A stretch of DNA of 64,000 nucleotides from Chaetoderma sp. LZ-2023a (Eukaryota; Mollusca; Caudofoveata; Chaetodermatida; Chaetodermatidae): the NCBI GenBank assembly GCA_034401795.1, contig CM067370.1:60180369-60244368 (forward strand), given 5' to 3'. The position numbers and the translations under genes are program-made. The notes under the pieces are model-generated. The model ran no database searches and was not told the origin of the DNA. It saw nothing but the letters and a program-made list of their open reading frames with translations. Below are positions 25,201 through 40,200 of this stretch, piece after piece. Each line of letters starts with the position of its first letter. Positions within the stretch are counted from its first letter, which is position 1.

Positions 25201-28200
25201 ACAAATTCCAGATGACAGTCCAGACCGACTTCATGGATGACTGGAATAAACTAATTAAGGACACCAGTCTCGAACTAGCCGGGGACCTGCTCAAACTTTT
25301 GAGAACAAGAGCTGAAACACTCAGACGTCACCCGCCATCACAAGGTGGGTTTTCTGGTGGCTACGGACAATACAGATGTGTTCCTAGAGGCACAAAAGGC
25401 TATCAGAAGCACCATAATGTGGACCAGGGTGAGGTTACGAAGCCCAGAGAGGAAAGGACAAGCACAGGGCAGGGCACCACAGAGATTCAGGCTACTGCCA
25501 AGACGCAGACAGGACCAAGCGCAAACTCGCACAGCCAGACATCAGGATAAGCGCCAACCACGAGCGCCACAAAAAGACAAGACGAGAACACTGAACATGG
25601 TATTCCAATTGCTGAAAAAACACATAGTCATACACTCTAACCACTCTGTCACATATATTGGAACAATGTTTAACTGCTGTAATTATAACACATTTCTGAG
25701 ATATAAAATCACCAACAAACCAACAACCTTTTGTTGTCAACTTATCATCCAAACCAATCTCCAAAGTCACTAAAGAGGGGTTGGACCTGGGACTTGGTTT
25801 CAGTCCAAGTGTCGCTGAACCAAACTTGGGACAACTGTGCACTGACCTAAACAGGTTTTTCAGACAACTAAGACTGAAACTCCACCTCCAATTCCCACCA
25901 AGCTTTTGGGGCAATAATGACTCCTCCAACACCACGGAGAGTCAAGTCGGCACACAGCCTGACAACACCCCCAACTCATTTCAAGATAACTTAAACAGTA
26001 AATTCAAGTCCGCCAGCAACTGGACACAGGCTCCTGGCAACGACGCCCCACTTGACGCGTTCATTAGAATGGTCAAACATGACCTCAATAAAATGGCACA
26101 GCGCCAACAACACAAAGGCAATCTTTCAAAAAATGAAAGAAAGACTATAACACAACTTAGAAATGACACAACAATTGTCATCAAGAAAGTAGACAAAGGT
26201 CAAGCTACTGTGTTACAAGATTCTGAACTACAAATCAGAAGCCATAAGACAATTAAGCGACACCATGTATTACCTCAAACAGGACACAGATCTCACCAAT
26301 GAACATGCTGAAATAGTCGAAACGATGGTCCTTAGTGGTGAAATTAGTACAGATATAGCAAATGACATAAGAGTTGATAACAACCCCACACAGCCAGCTT
26401 TTATCTACTCCCCAAGATACATAAAAAGCATCAGGACAACCTAGTTCATGGAAGACCCATAATAAGTGGTAATGGTAGCCCAACTGAGCACAGCAGCTTT
26501 ATAGATGAACATCTCAAAATTAACCTCAACACGGTTAGGTCTTATCTACGTGACACAACTGATTTCATCAACAAACGTGAAAATTTTGGCACGGTCAGCG
26601 ATAACGCTATGCTTGTCACAATGGATTTCACCTCACTATAGACTAATATTCCTCACAAAGAAGGCATAACAGCGGTAGCACAATTTCTACAAATGAATGG
26701 AATGCCAGGAAACGCCACACAACGCTCCCTTTTATAGCTACTCAAAATTGCCCTCACATGTAACAATTTTGAATTCAACAACGAACACTACCTCCAGACA
26801 GGAGGTACAGCTATGGGCACCAAAGTGTCACCCAGCTATGCCATAATCTTTATGGCCAGTCTAGAAGAAACACTTCTATCAAAGGTTAAGTAGAACACCA
26901 GCCAGCACTATATCTCAGATATATTGATGACATGTTTATAATATGGCCATCAGACATCGAAAATTTAGAGACATTCATACAACATATGAACAACTCGCAT
27001 CCAACTATCAAGTTTACAGCAGAAAACTCTGCCACATCCTGGACACACGTGTTTATATTAAAGCAGTCAAAACACGGGTTTGCCGTACACCAAACCTACG
27101 GACACCCATGGATACCTACACTACTCGTCAGCCCATCCTAATTCCACCAAAAAAGTGAACCCATACGGCCAGCTTATAAGACTAAAACGCATCTGCAGCA
27201 ATGAGAACGACTATCTCAAACATGCCCACAACACTGTTCACCACTATATGAACAGATGCTATCCATCAAACGAGCTAGATGAAAGCCTGACCAAAGCAAA
27301 ACGCGCAGATCTCTTGAAACCTAAACAGAGGAAACCCAAAAACAGTGGGATTCCGTGTATTTTTTACTTTCACTCACAAAATGAACTTGCCAAAAAGTTT
27401 TCCTACGCCACTGGGACCAACTTCAAAGCAGTCCTAAGTGTAGAGCTGCTTTCACAGAGAAGCCTCTGTTTGGCTACAGATGTAGCCCGTCCCTCTAAGA
27501 CACACTAGTCAATGCCAAATATACAGACCCAAAAAGGGCGGGAAAATGGTACAACTTTAGCCAACCCTATCAAAACTGCAATTTTTGCCACCACATGGAC
27601 CAATCTCATACATTCAGAAGCTCACACACAGGGTTCAAAGATCATATAAAAACAAAAACATTCTGCCAAACATGCAATGTCATTTATTTACTAACACGCA
27701 ACGAGTGTTACAAACAGTATGTTGGAGAAACAAAATGTGAATTCCAAATACGTATTAAGGAACATTTTAGGGATATTAAGAATAAAAAAGACACACCTGT
27801 CACCATTCATTTTAATCTCACTAATCATCATTCCCTAAGCTATAGAATCATAGAAGTACTCCGACATGATTCTGACAGCACGGGAGAAACGGCTCCCCGC
27901 AAGGATCGTGAGAAACTCTGGATCCACCAACTACATTGGATGGATCCCATCAGTATCAATCACGCTGATTGGTAACCCCTTAAACTACTAAGGTAGTAAA
28001 ACTCAATTATTGCCTCCATCTTGATCTGCACTTTTTGTTGAGTGATGCGGACCATGGATGGAAATACAGGTCTAGAGATTATATCAAGTGATGCACGAAG
28101 CAGACCATGGATCAACATAGTGATCGAAATGGCATCTGGCGTGCACAAAGAAATGAGAAGACTTCTTTCAAAAAGACCCAATACCTCGACATGCAGACCC

Positions 28201-31200
28201 AGGCATCAGGTCGTGTATATATAAGCTGCTTAGATAGGCCATATGGTGAAATAATTGTGCTCATTTGAAATTGCCAATACAAAGTAGATATAGCACTAAG
28301 TATGGCATAATATTAGTATATATGAAGCTGACAAATGGATGTTATATGCTATCTTTATTCTTTATTGACCATGGCCACAATAATAATACTGAAAAAGACT
28401 AAGATCACTAACAATGCATTCAGTTGGTATGCAAAGATGACCAGGTAACACCACGTTTGACAGAATGTTAGTACATATGGAGCATACTAATAGATGTTAT
28501 GGAAGATGGGGAGATATCGTGATTAGCATGTTTGTCTGTCTATCTTTCCATCCATCTGTCTGTCCTTTTCTTGTCAAAAAATCTTGTCCAACAGTTTAGT
28601 TGCGATTCTTTTAAAACTTAGTAAGTGTTATCATTACCACCTGAAGATATGCATGTGCAATCCATTATGCCTGTATGTCCATATGATGTGTAACGTCACA
28701 GTATATGTGTGACGTCAGATTATTATTGATTTAATTAATTTAAAGAACATGGATATGATAGGTTAATCAAGTATTACCATTTATTCCCGCTCCACTGTCC
28801 ATATATTCCATACCTATGATCATGAAATAAACATCTGATCAGATGGTTCCCAATTCATATGCTAATTAGGCTCTTGGCTGTAACTGATTACCACAGAGTA
28901 TAGAATTGTGCGATCTGTCCTAGCCGCCTAAGTCCATCCCCTATTGATCGATCTAGTGTTTTTGAAGTCAATGTTTGTATGGTAGACTAGGCATCAATAT
29001 TACTTGAAATTAACATGACACATTCATTGCACATGATTGGCGCCGTTATGATTGGAAAATAGTTCCTCTATATTTAATTTTTATAATTATTAACTTTTCT
29101 TGTATAATTATTATTTTTGAGATTCTATTTTTCCAATGAGTGTTATCCAATTTTTATATGATAAGATTGTCACCATCTTTAGGCATTATATGAACGTTGG
29201 CGCATTTATACATCCAACCATGTGCTCGTTCATCAATCACGTGACAGTGTTTTGGTGGGAAAATCGCCAACTCCCACTCATCAGTTCGAAACATATCTCT
29301 AAGCGGCTCACACGTCATCTAGGAGCCACTTATTTTCAAGAGTCCACGAACTCGCCATGTAAAAATGTTAAAGTAATAGTGTGCCTGTGTCGTGTCGTCT
29401 TTGTCATCGCCTCAATGTAATCATCGTCATCAGCCATCAGTCAATTTTATCTACCCATGATGTCATCAATCTAATCACCGTCAGACCAAATCCCAAAGCA
29501 AGCAGAACCTGGTGCCTTGCTTGGGTGGGTAGTAGTCTAAATTCTCTACCCGTGATGTCATCAATCTAATCACCTTCAGACCAAATCCCAAAGCAAGCGG
29601 AACCTGGTGCCTTGTTTGGGTAGGTAGAACTCTATCTTTTCTACCTGTGATGTCATCAATCTCGTCATCTTTACGACGCTTTCATCCTTCTGAAATGTTC
29701 AGACTTTATTAGCGATTGCTGTCATCTTTTCGATTCTCTGCCATCTTTCGGCCTCGATCTTCTGTATTGGTAACTAAGCAGAGTTATCACACAAATCATC
29801 TCAGTGTCTTCGACCGTATCATTTATATTTCGGAATACAGAACATTCTTCTGGGTTTGTCATCCATTTCTTCATGTGTATTTTCCCTCCCGGTGCCATGA
29901 CAGATGGGATCTTCATCTGTTCACCTTCATCCCGTGACCGGACTTCTGTATTCAGTATATTCAAGGTATCTAACTTTTAACTGTGATTTTTTAAATTATT
30001 TATTATACACCCAGACCAACTCGCGTGGTGCAGAGACTGTCCAGATTTTTACTTATGTAACCAAATTTCAAAATATTCTATACGTAAATTTTCATACTTA
30101 TTATTGAAATATTTCTATTTAAATTGATTGAATATTTGTTTCATTTTGTTGTTATTACGTCACTTGTCCAAGTTCAAATAACCAACAATCATTCAGTAAT
30201 CATCATGTACACTTAGTTAGTTTCTAGTTCCAAGGCCTGAGTAACCAATCAACCAATTCATAATGTAAGTTCTAGATTGATTGAGTGGTTCATCAGTCTT
30301 TTGAATTACCCAATAAATTGCATTATTATTATCGTACCGACTAGCGGTCAACTCACTATTAAAATACCATTGAACTTGTAAAGCATAGACCTTGAATTAA
30401 AATATGCATTCAAATTGGTTATAAGTTTACTATGCTATTTTAATAAATTAACCATTATGAAATTAATGGCTGAATTATTAAAATTTCAATCATCAAATTT
30501 CCAAAAATAGTTTTCGTTCCGCTTATTTATGTATTAATTTATTGAGATACTATATCTGTGATTCTAACGCATCACTGGCGCTTTTAAAACATAAACACAG
30601 CATTAGTTCACTACTCCATTCATACTATATCAATATCAATTCATTTACTCCGTTTTCTATGTAATGAATGAATGATTAAAGTTTTTTCTGTTTTCATAGT
30701 TTCATTTACAGAATTTTCTCTACCACATGAAGATTAACCATCAAATAGTATCATTCCCAGACAGACGGATTTTCTGGTTCTGGTAAAGAAGTTTAAGCAG
30801 CAGCTTTTGTCTTTTGAAAGAGAGATTGGAACTGTTTAACCTTAATTGCTAGAATTATATTATTGTGGTCAGTTAATGAGGAGCTCTGGTGGTGACTGAG
30901 CAACGTGCAACTTTGACCAAGTCATACATATCTGAATTTTGATCAAGTTTTACCAAAAGCAGAGACATGTGAGCTTTAAGTTCAATCCAGAGAGATCACC
31001 ACCATAGTTTGCCATTATCCAATCCCAATAATCTAATTTGAGTTGCAGCCATATCCATACCCTGTCGCTCCTTAAATCTGGAATCCTTTACATTGATTTG
31101 AAATCCTTCCTATGTCACATAGATCTGGTGTCCTGATATCATAAAATCTACAGCGGCAATATCCCTGTAATTCTTGATCCATTGATACTAAACATTCGAG

Positions 31201-34200
31201 CCATTTAATTTACACCACTTTGGTCGATTTCCTGTTAACTTGAAACTTCTGATCCGGTCATCAACAAATTTGGTACTTATAATTGACAGGCTTTTGAGGT
31301 CATAGAGGTCAAATTAACACCTGGGTTGACCTGTTCGTCCAAACATCATAGACTGTTGAGCCTTATAACGCCTAGATTTGCTTCCATTGCATGAATATAC
31401 TTTCTAGGTCATGACCTTGAAATAACGTTTGGGTCAAATTTGACATATTTGACCTAGATAACTCCACATTCCTATTATATCCATCTGTCTGTCCAGAATG
31501 TCTGTCGATCTCTGACAATCATGTCTTGTCAACGTACCTCCTACAGTTTAGTTACAATTCTTTTGAAACTTGGTAAAGTCAATTATTACCAGCTGAGGAC
31601 CTCCATGTCCATCCATCTGTCCAGAATGTCTGTCCATCCATCTCTGACAATAATTTCTTGTAAACACAACTACAGTTTGGTTACAATTTATTTTAAACTT
31701 GGTAAGTGTTATTATGTCCATCCATTTGTCCAGAATGTCAATCCATCTAACTGTCTGTCCATCTCTGCCGATTATTTCTTGTCATTGCAACTATTATAGT
31801 TTTGTTGCGATTCTTTTTAAACGTTTTATGCGTTATCATTACCACCTGAAGTTGGGCATGTGCTGTTCATATGCATGTACATCCATGTGTCTGTGTAGCA
31901 TGCCCATCCATCTGTCTGTCCATCCATCTCTGCCATTCATGCTTTGTCAATGCAACTCCTACAGTTTAGTTGCAATTGTTTTTGAAAGTTGGTTAATGTT
32001 ACTGTTACCGCCTGAAGATGTACATGTGCTTGCCATATGTATGTACGTCCATCCATCTGTTCAGAATCTCTGTCTGTCCATCTATCACTACCATTCATTC
32101 CTTGTCAACACAGCTCCTGCAGGTTAGTAGCAATTCCTGAGAAAGTTGCTAAATATTACCAGTACCACCTGAAGATGTGCATGTCCCTTTTCCGGCAAAA
32201 TCCATCCATATTTGCCAGATTTATCGCCCCTAAAAATATATAATTCTTCAAAATTGTTGGGGTTTTTTTGGGGGGCGGTTTGGGTGTGGGTTGCAGAGCT
32301 CGAAGATTTATGAAACTCTGCTCATAATTCTTTTTCACTGGTCATATTACTTCAATGCGCAGTGCTATGCCATTTCAATGAATTCTCTCCATATTTGCCC
32401 GAGTTATCGCCCTTGAAAAACTTAAAGGATAGCTATCCTCATCTCTTGATAGCTATGCAGGTGATCTAATATGCCACTCATAAACTATGCAGTTAATCTT
32501 AAGTGTTTTATCATGCTGCTAGAGAAAGATATTCAGGCTTTAGTAGCTAAATGTTGCTACATTTCTACACCCTATGATGGCTGTCATGGTTTGCTTTTCA
32601 ACAATCAGAAAAAACCTAGTGTGTCTACCTTGGGATATACACTCAGTCATAGAGGTGCCAGCTATAGTTTGACAATGTGGTGTAAAAGAAACCATACAGG
32701 TAGGCTGTTGAATATTTGAAACTAATTTAACTGGAAGTACTTCCAGTCAAATTAGTTCCAAAATATTCAACAAGATGAGTATTACAAAATAAAGAATTTA
32801 ATGCACTGGCACTTACATGACATCACACACTATCGCTTGAGGAGACAAAATGGTGGCGCTTACCGTTCAACATTTACGCGATTACAAAGCAGATAACTGT
32901 GATACAGATAAGGGGATATGACAGGATATGAATAATATGCTATCTATATAACATAATCTATCGGTGCAATACATCATTTGCGATGAGGTTAGCATCCCTT
33001 TAAGATTTGTATTAATTGTCTTGTCCAGGCCAGATCTCGAATAATTCTGAACCTACACTCACAGTTGATGTATTATACGGAAACAGTTTAACCTTTTAGC
33101 ACACATATCAGCCAAAAACGGCTTCTGCAGTGGTCTTGAGAAGTGTCCATTGGCAGACCAAGAGAAGACTATTTAAAAGATTTTACCACTGGAATGACTG
33201 GCTCGATAACCAAGTCAGTCATTCCAGTGGTAAATTTTCAAAAAATAGTCGGTCTGCAAATGGACATTTTCTATGAGAAATTTTTGTTTTAATTTGGAAC
33301 AAATTCAAGGGTTAAAGGGTTAATGAGGTGCTTTTGGTGAAATCTATCCATATACATCTAAGAGCTATAGATCCCTTTTGAGAAAATTTGGTTGCTGCTA
33401 GATTGCTTGAAAATACCAAGACTTAGTCAATTCTAATTTTATTGATGGATACCATGTGAGAGAACCTCAGTTGTGCTTATGCTTCAGCAAAATCTGTTTG
33501 TATTCTCCAGAGTTATCTGCCCTGACATGCTTAAAATTCACCAAAAGTTTCTAGTTTATTTTATCGAAAATATGTTCCTTTGCAATAAACATTATGTCAA
33601 CTCTTGATGTGTGTTTATCTGAAATGTTCGGATCCATGGGGATATACCATCTTCTGATGACTTGCTTATTTAAAATGGTCGCCATTTTCAAGATGGCCAC
33701 CACAATAATACAAAAAAACGACAAGATCATTAAGATCGCATTCAATTGTCTATACAAAAGTAGTATAGAAGCAAAATTGACATAATGTTAGTACGTATGA
33801 AACAGGCTAAAAGAGCAAAACTGATTGGGGACATCTTGAATTATTTTCCTGCCAAAACTCCTATAGGAACAGAATAGACAGCTTCAAACAGCTTTTCATG
33901 AACCACTGAGCCAATTTCAAGTTTGTTATGAAGCAATTCCCCGATGCAGAGCGATACAAGATTGTTCAAGTGATGCTGATTGGTTGATTTTGTGCTATTA
34001 TTAGAAACACATTTAAAAATGCATTTGACACCACATGGCCGCTTGATATGAAACTCAAGAAACTATCTAGGCTAAGGCCTGAAACAAATTTTTTCCAGAT
34101 CACCTAATTGGTTGATTTGTCTGTCAGCTATCTTTGATGACCCTGTTTTCAGAAAAACAACTCTGGACTTGCTGATTGGATTGGGCTGAAATATATCATT

Positions 34201-37200
34201 AGGGACTAAGAGCCATTAATGCTTGTTCAACCAAGGTTGATATGTAAAAAAAGCATGGTCACTGTCGACCAATCAACATGTAGCTTTTGGCAACCATTGG
34301 ATTTGTTTATTTGATGGCTTTTGAGCACCAAAATTGTTTGTTATATATCTTTATGGATGTGGAAATTTTCCACTTGCCTTTGTCAGATAAATGGATCGGC
34401 GATCATCTTGGATTATCTTCCTGCTAAAACTCCTATAGGAAAAGAATGTGAAGTGTCAAATGATTTATTCTCAAGGACAACAGGGATGATTTGAAGTAGA
34501 TTTGGCAGTAAGCATCCTTACGGCATTGAGATTCAAGATTGTTCAAAAGACGCTGATTGGCTGATTTGTGCGTGGGCCATTTTGGATTTTGTGCTACTTT
34601 TTTTGATGCATTTGAACTATTTATCTGCAACCAAGTTTGTTCCATAGAATCTGATTCGTCATTTTGTTTGACTGTCTTGGATTTCTGAAAATGACCAGAA
34701 AATCTGTTAAAATCCTTCTTTTCATTAACCGTTGTGCAGATTTCACCCAAACCTGGCTGGAAGAACTCTATTGTAGTACGCTACAGTCTGCATGGAAATC
34801 TTCTTGATCAATTTTTTCAGGAAGCCATGTTTTGTTTTACGAAAATGCCCAGGAAGTTGGTTAAGAGAACAAATCATTAATGGTTATGCCGATTTCAGCC
34901 AGACTAGGCTGGAAAGACCCGAGGCTTGTAGGCTTCCAGAAACCTATACAGAAATAGTTTAAAATACAGTTTTTACTTGTAAAATACCTGGCCACAAGTT
35001 GTGCTTTTAAACCTTCAAATTCCTGTGTTTCTGGCCAGAATTGTTGAATTTCTTGTGAAAATGTATATGGCTCTACATGTAGAACATGCCTTTCTAGTTA
35101 AAATTCCAATGTTGCATGTGAGCGCTACAGGTCCCATGTTTTATTCAGAATGGCGGCTAAACATTAGAGAGTACCAAAGATGGCTGATGTGTATTCTAAT
35201 CACGAGTCAGTTGTTATGTAAATGTCACTCTTGATCCATGTCAGTTCACTGATATAGGAAATGCCTCTAATGATGATGATGATAATGTAGTGTGTTCTGC
35301 AGCTGTAGTTATCTGAAAACATCATGCAGCTGCAATCACTGTTTCTTATCCCCATCCAGAGTCCTTAGCTCCTGTAGGTTCTTCTGGGTTCTCAGTATAC
35401 CCAGTCCTCCCTCTTTCAGATCGGTATATAGCCTGCTTAGCAGTGATGGGCAGTGGCATCCTCCGCAGGCTTTGTAGGTGTTCGCACACAGCAAATTTCA
35501 AGGCTTTTTCTTTACAGGTATGTCTAGTGGCATTCACGGAACATGGCCAAACATAGAGTATTTTTGATGGGCCACTTTCACTGACAGGGGGACCCTGTTG
35601 CACATGGTGTATATGTCATTGGAGATTATGCTGCCCGGACAGCGATGGTGGGTGATCGTAAGGAGATGAGTAATCATAGATATGAAGTCAAGGATTTGTG
35701 CTTTTAAAGGACCGCAGTCTTTTTCTTCAAAAGGCAGATATACAGTGAACATGATTGACTAATTTAAAATCGCTACTACCATTCATTTTCATTTCTTTCA
35801 TTCCTTTCGACATAATCAGCCGAATGTTCATGTTAGTATTGAAATACAGGATGGAATGAGTTACTTCTTTCATTCTTACCATCCAGACACGGTACATTCT
35901 CTACAACATATGAAATATTTTAAGACTAATTTGCCTGAAAGATGCCTAAGGCAGCAACAACTTTTAGTTAACCTTTTAATCCTTGAAATTCTAGTGGCAT
36001 CTATGCAGGGAGGCTGTTAAACTGGAAACTGATTTGACTGGAACGTGTTGGTGCCATAGGCAGCAAAATCTCTCATTCAGATTTATTTCAAAATACTCAA
36101 CAGAATATTACCTACATCATAAAGTATTTGTCATTTCTGGGCTGCAAGGGCTAAAGGTTTAACCCTTTCATGTCTGTGCTGGCAGAGGCCGGCCCACTCC
36201 AGGCTGTACTGGCCCAGGCCAGCCCATACTTTACCAATGGCAGTCACAAAAGATTTTCATCAGAGTTCTCTCCCTTTAAGTGTTAGCCATCCCATGACGG
36301 TGTTGTTTAGGCTAATTTATGTGTTGAAATACGTCACAACTTGTCAAGTATATGCAGTGAAGTTATTTTTAAGATTGGCACCTTGCCCAATCCTCTGGTG
36401 TGGGAAAATCAGGCAAAACTGGTTGGAAATGCATTGGCCAGACTCAGCTGGTATGGGAAGCAATAGCATAGACATGACTTTATTTCACTGTAAATTTTTA
36501 TTTTTTTTTAGAAAAATGTCAAACTTCTAAAAATTAATTTGGTCCACACAGGCCTTTTCATGAATATGTTCATGCATGAATGTGTCAAATTAGGTCCAAT
36601 CTATTCATCAACTGATTGCTTTAAAAGTGCAGTGGTTAATGTGACAAAAGTGTGACTCACAAAACATTTGATTATTAGATAAATCTCAGGTGAAATTTAG
36701 TACTATTCTGTAGGGCTGCGCGGTTTGGCTTACAGCCATATCAGTTTCGATATGACTTCATATCGGTTTTAACCGAATATCGGTTTTATGGACATGAAAC
36801 AAAAAATTTAAATGATAAAAATTAGCATGAAAACAGAACGTATTTTCACGCCCCGATACATTCGTAACGTTTTACGCCTTTAAAGCTTAATATACCTTAT
36901 AATATCCATCATCGCGGGAGTGAAATTATTAATTAGACCGCCTAAATATTACGCACAGTTAAATAAACATCGTTTATTTTGTCAAAATTAATCATAAATC
37001 AGCAAAACAGGTTGCGAAAAGACGTAAATCACGCGATTGTAATTAATTATGATGTAATTATCTCCCTTTCTTCTTTCATTTCCAATTCGGCCCGAGGATG
37101 ATATCATGACTTGAAGAAAATATTAACTGTAATATTTCGATCGCGAATTTCATAAGTTAATATGATATTGTGTATAGAAGATAAAATTTTAAAAACGTTT

Positions 37201-40200
37201 TGAGTAATAATTTTATTTAAAATTATATCCTAATCAGCAAAATGTATTCAGCATTATATTTATTGGCGAGATTTTGATGCATTCGGGCGATTTAGTGTTG
37301 GGACGACTTTGCATTATGTTAATTAGCCGGTGACGTAAATAAAATGGATGCCGTTGTTTAGAAATGTTTTCCCCGATACAAATTTTAATGACAAATTCCC
37401 ACATTAGTATTGTGTTTTATATTGCAAATTTATCTGAGACTACCGGAGAAAAGACGAGTGGATATTTATTTAATTAATTCGCTGCTTGATTTCTCTCGGC
37501 GTACAGCGAGTTACATGGAGTTACACAATATGCGCAATTGGGGCCACGTTCAATTATTAGTTGCCCCGAACATAGCTTAATGGAAAGTATGGCCATTATT
37601 ATCCATTACGCTTTTCATGCTCGTTAGGATCTTTTATTTTTAACAATCCTGTTACGAAAAACCGAAAATATGTTCATATTCAGTTTTTCGATATTTATTT
37701 TTTTAAATCGGTTATGAAACCGTCAGTGCAGGATATCGGTTTTAAATATGGTATCGGTATATCGCGCAGCCCTACTGTTCTGGACCACGAGAATGGCTGT
37801 TTGGGGTTACCAATCTGCGTGATTGATGCCGATGGGATCTATGGTGTGTAGTTGGTGGATCCAATAAGATTCACGGTCCTTGCGTGGATTTGTTGGTGTA
37901 TTGTATGCAGGTTGTATCATGTCCTGCGAGATTAAAGTGCTTAGCTACCGGGCTGTCCTTGTGGTTTTTGACATCGCTGTAGTGTTCTTTAATCCTTATC
38001 TGGAATTCTTTTTTTATCTCTCCTACAAATTTGTTCTTGCATAGGGAGCAGGTGAGCAGGTAGACGACATTGTGAGTGGTGCAGTGGTTTTTTACTTTAT
38101 ACCTATATTTGAGGTTCAGTATGAGAGCTCTCAAAGGTGTGGCTTTTATTTCGTTTCCTGCAAAAGTCACATTTTGCTTTTGGGCAGAGATCGATTTTAT
38201 TGGCTATTGTGTTGCCTTGGTAGCCCTTTCTGTTCGCATAGCTGAATTCTGCTCTGACAAGTTGATCTTTAAGGGTGCGATTCTTCCTGAACCAAAGATT
38301 GGGTATTCAGGGAAGGTGTCTGCATTTTGTGCTTGTATTGAGTAGACCTCAGTGTTTTAATGGTTTTTTTGGCTTTTATGCTTTCTGGATTTTTTGTCTT
38401 CTGGTTGTAGGTTATCTCTGTTTTGTTTTAGTGCTTTGTTGTAGTTCTCGATGAGTTTATCGAACGGGTAGCCTCTAGATTCATAGTGTAAGATGGTCTT
38501 CTGTGCATGTCTTTCAAAACTGCTAGTGTTGCTGCAGATTCTGTGCGGTCTTAAGAATTGTACATATGGGCTGGCATCTTTAGTTGCATTCAGGTGGGCG
38601 GATGTGTAGTGCAGGTAGGCATGCGTGTCAGTTGGCTTGGTATAGAGAGCAAAGCCCAGTTGGTTATCGTGTTTGATGTAGACCATAGTGTCTAGGAAAT
38701 TCACTTGTTTAGTGTTAATTTCAGCAGTGAATTTGATGCTGCGGTGTGATGTATTCATATGTGTTATGAATTCATCAAGTTTTCCCTTGCCATGGGTCCA
38801 TAGAATGAAGATATGATCTATGTAGCATAAGCGTAAATATAGTGTAGCGTAACTATGTTCAGATGTTATGTACTATGCTCTGTTTTTAGGTGGCATTTCG
38901 TGATGCGCATAGTCTGTCTGGGCGGTGTGTGGCCCTGGCTGAGCAGAAAGGATGTCTACTCACAGACCTGACAGTGGAAGACCTGAAAACTATTGAGTAA
39001 TGACTGATAAATTTTCTTGGTATTAATCCTATAACCATTCGCCAAAAAATCCCTGAAAAAGTATATTCTTTACAATTTAAAACTTACTCTGTTGAATATT
39101 TTGAAATTAATTTGACTGGAAGATGTTGCTACCTAAGGCAGCCATGGCTTTCAGTCAAGTTAATTTCAAAATATTCAACAGTTTTCCTGTATGGTAGTAT
39201 TTAAACTGAGATATGGAGAATTCATCGGTGAAAGGGTTAATGGTCAAGTTCGGCAAAAGCAGCCTTAGCAGTACTGTTGAGAAATACAGAATTTGCAGGC
39301 CAAGAGAAGACTATGTTTGAGATTTTTCCGCTGAAATGACAGGCTAAAAAATTGTGTGAAATATTTTTAAATAGTCTTGACTTACATTTACATAGTTTTT
39401 AGCACGACTATGAAATAAAATGAGCTATTGTGATACCCTGCACGTCATCTGGCGTTGTCAGCATCATCGTCCAATTTGCCTTTAGTTCAACTTTTCTGTT
39501 TATATCTCATTGGTTAATCAAATTGGGCACATGCTTCCATATAATGACACAGCATCACGCGATCACTGGATCAAAAGATCAAGGTGACTGTGACACGATC
39601 ACTGGATCAAAAGATCAAGGTGACTGTGACCTTGGTAAAAACATTGTTTCTTCAACATTACCATTTTCTGTTTAGCTCAACTTTTCTGTTTATGTCTCAT
39701 GTTTGGTTAATAATACTTGACCCAAGCTTGGACGCATGCCTACTTTTAATGACACGGCATCACACATTGTTGTTGGGGTAAAAAGTCAAGGTCCCTGACA
39801 CATGGTGTCCATCATCCATCCATCAACTTTTGTTTAAAGCCGCTACTCCTCATTAACCGCTTGGCGGATTTCAACCTAATTTGGCTGGATGGACACTATG
39901 GGGGTAGGTCTCAGAACTTGTATACAGAATTCCCTTCAAAGACAAATGAATTGTAAAAAATAAGTTTTCTAATGAATTATGTTAACAATTTAATAGTCAA
40001 ATTTGGTCCAGAAAATTTTAATATTCTCATAGAATATGTCCATGCCAAGAGAAGACTATATATTTTTAATGTACCTATTGAATGACTGACTCGATTATCC
40101 TAAATTTCAAAATTTCAAAACTTGTCTTCTCTTGACATGCAAATGGTCATTGCTTAAATCCACTGCACAGGTCAGTTTTGGTTGGCTTAACCATTAAAGG

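Larger units (their letters stand above)
24421..28000 (+). mobile_element. Penelope-like retroelement PLE-A, decayed
   Basis: Holds a hammerhead-like motif (24427-24475), an N-terminal coding region from about 24900, a Penelope-type reverse transcriptase (25745-27508) and a GIY-YIG endonuclease (27655-27975) ending HADW. Multiple stops and frameshifts break the single long frame these elements use. The 3' end near 28000 matches the end of PLE-B (37790). The left boundary is uncertain. Confidence 0.88.

Noticed and set aside
25492-25935. 147-codon minus-strand frame
   Set aside because: Shadow of the Penelope-like coding region on the + strand.
28205-28225. TATATAAG as a core promoter near 28215
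   Set aside because: An isolated TATA-like string in AT-rich intron with no gene downstream.
29270-29300. CTGATGAG on the minus strand near 29275 as a second hammerhead
   Set aside because: No GAAA core or stem II at the right distance.
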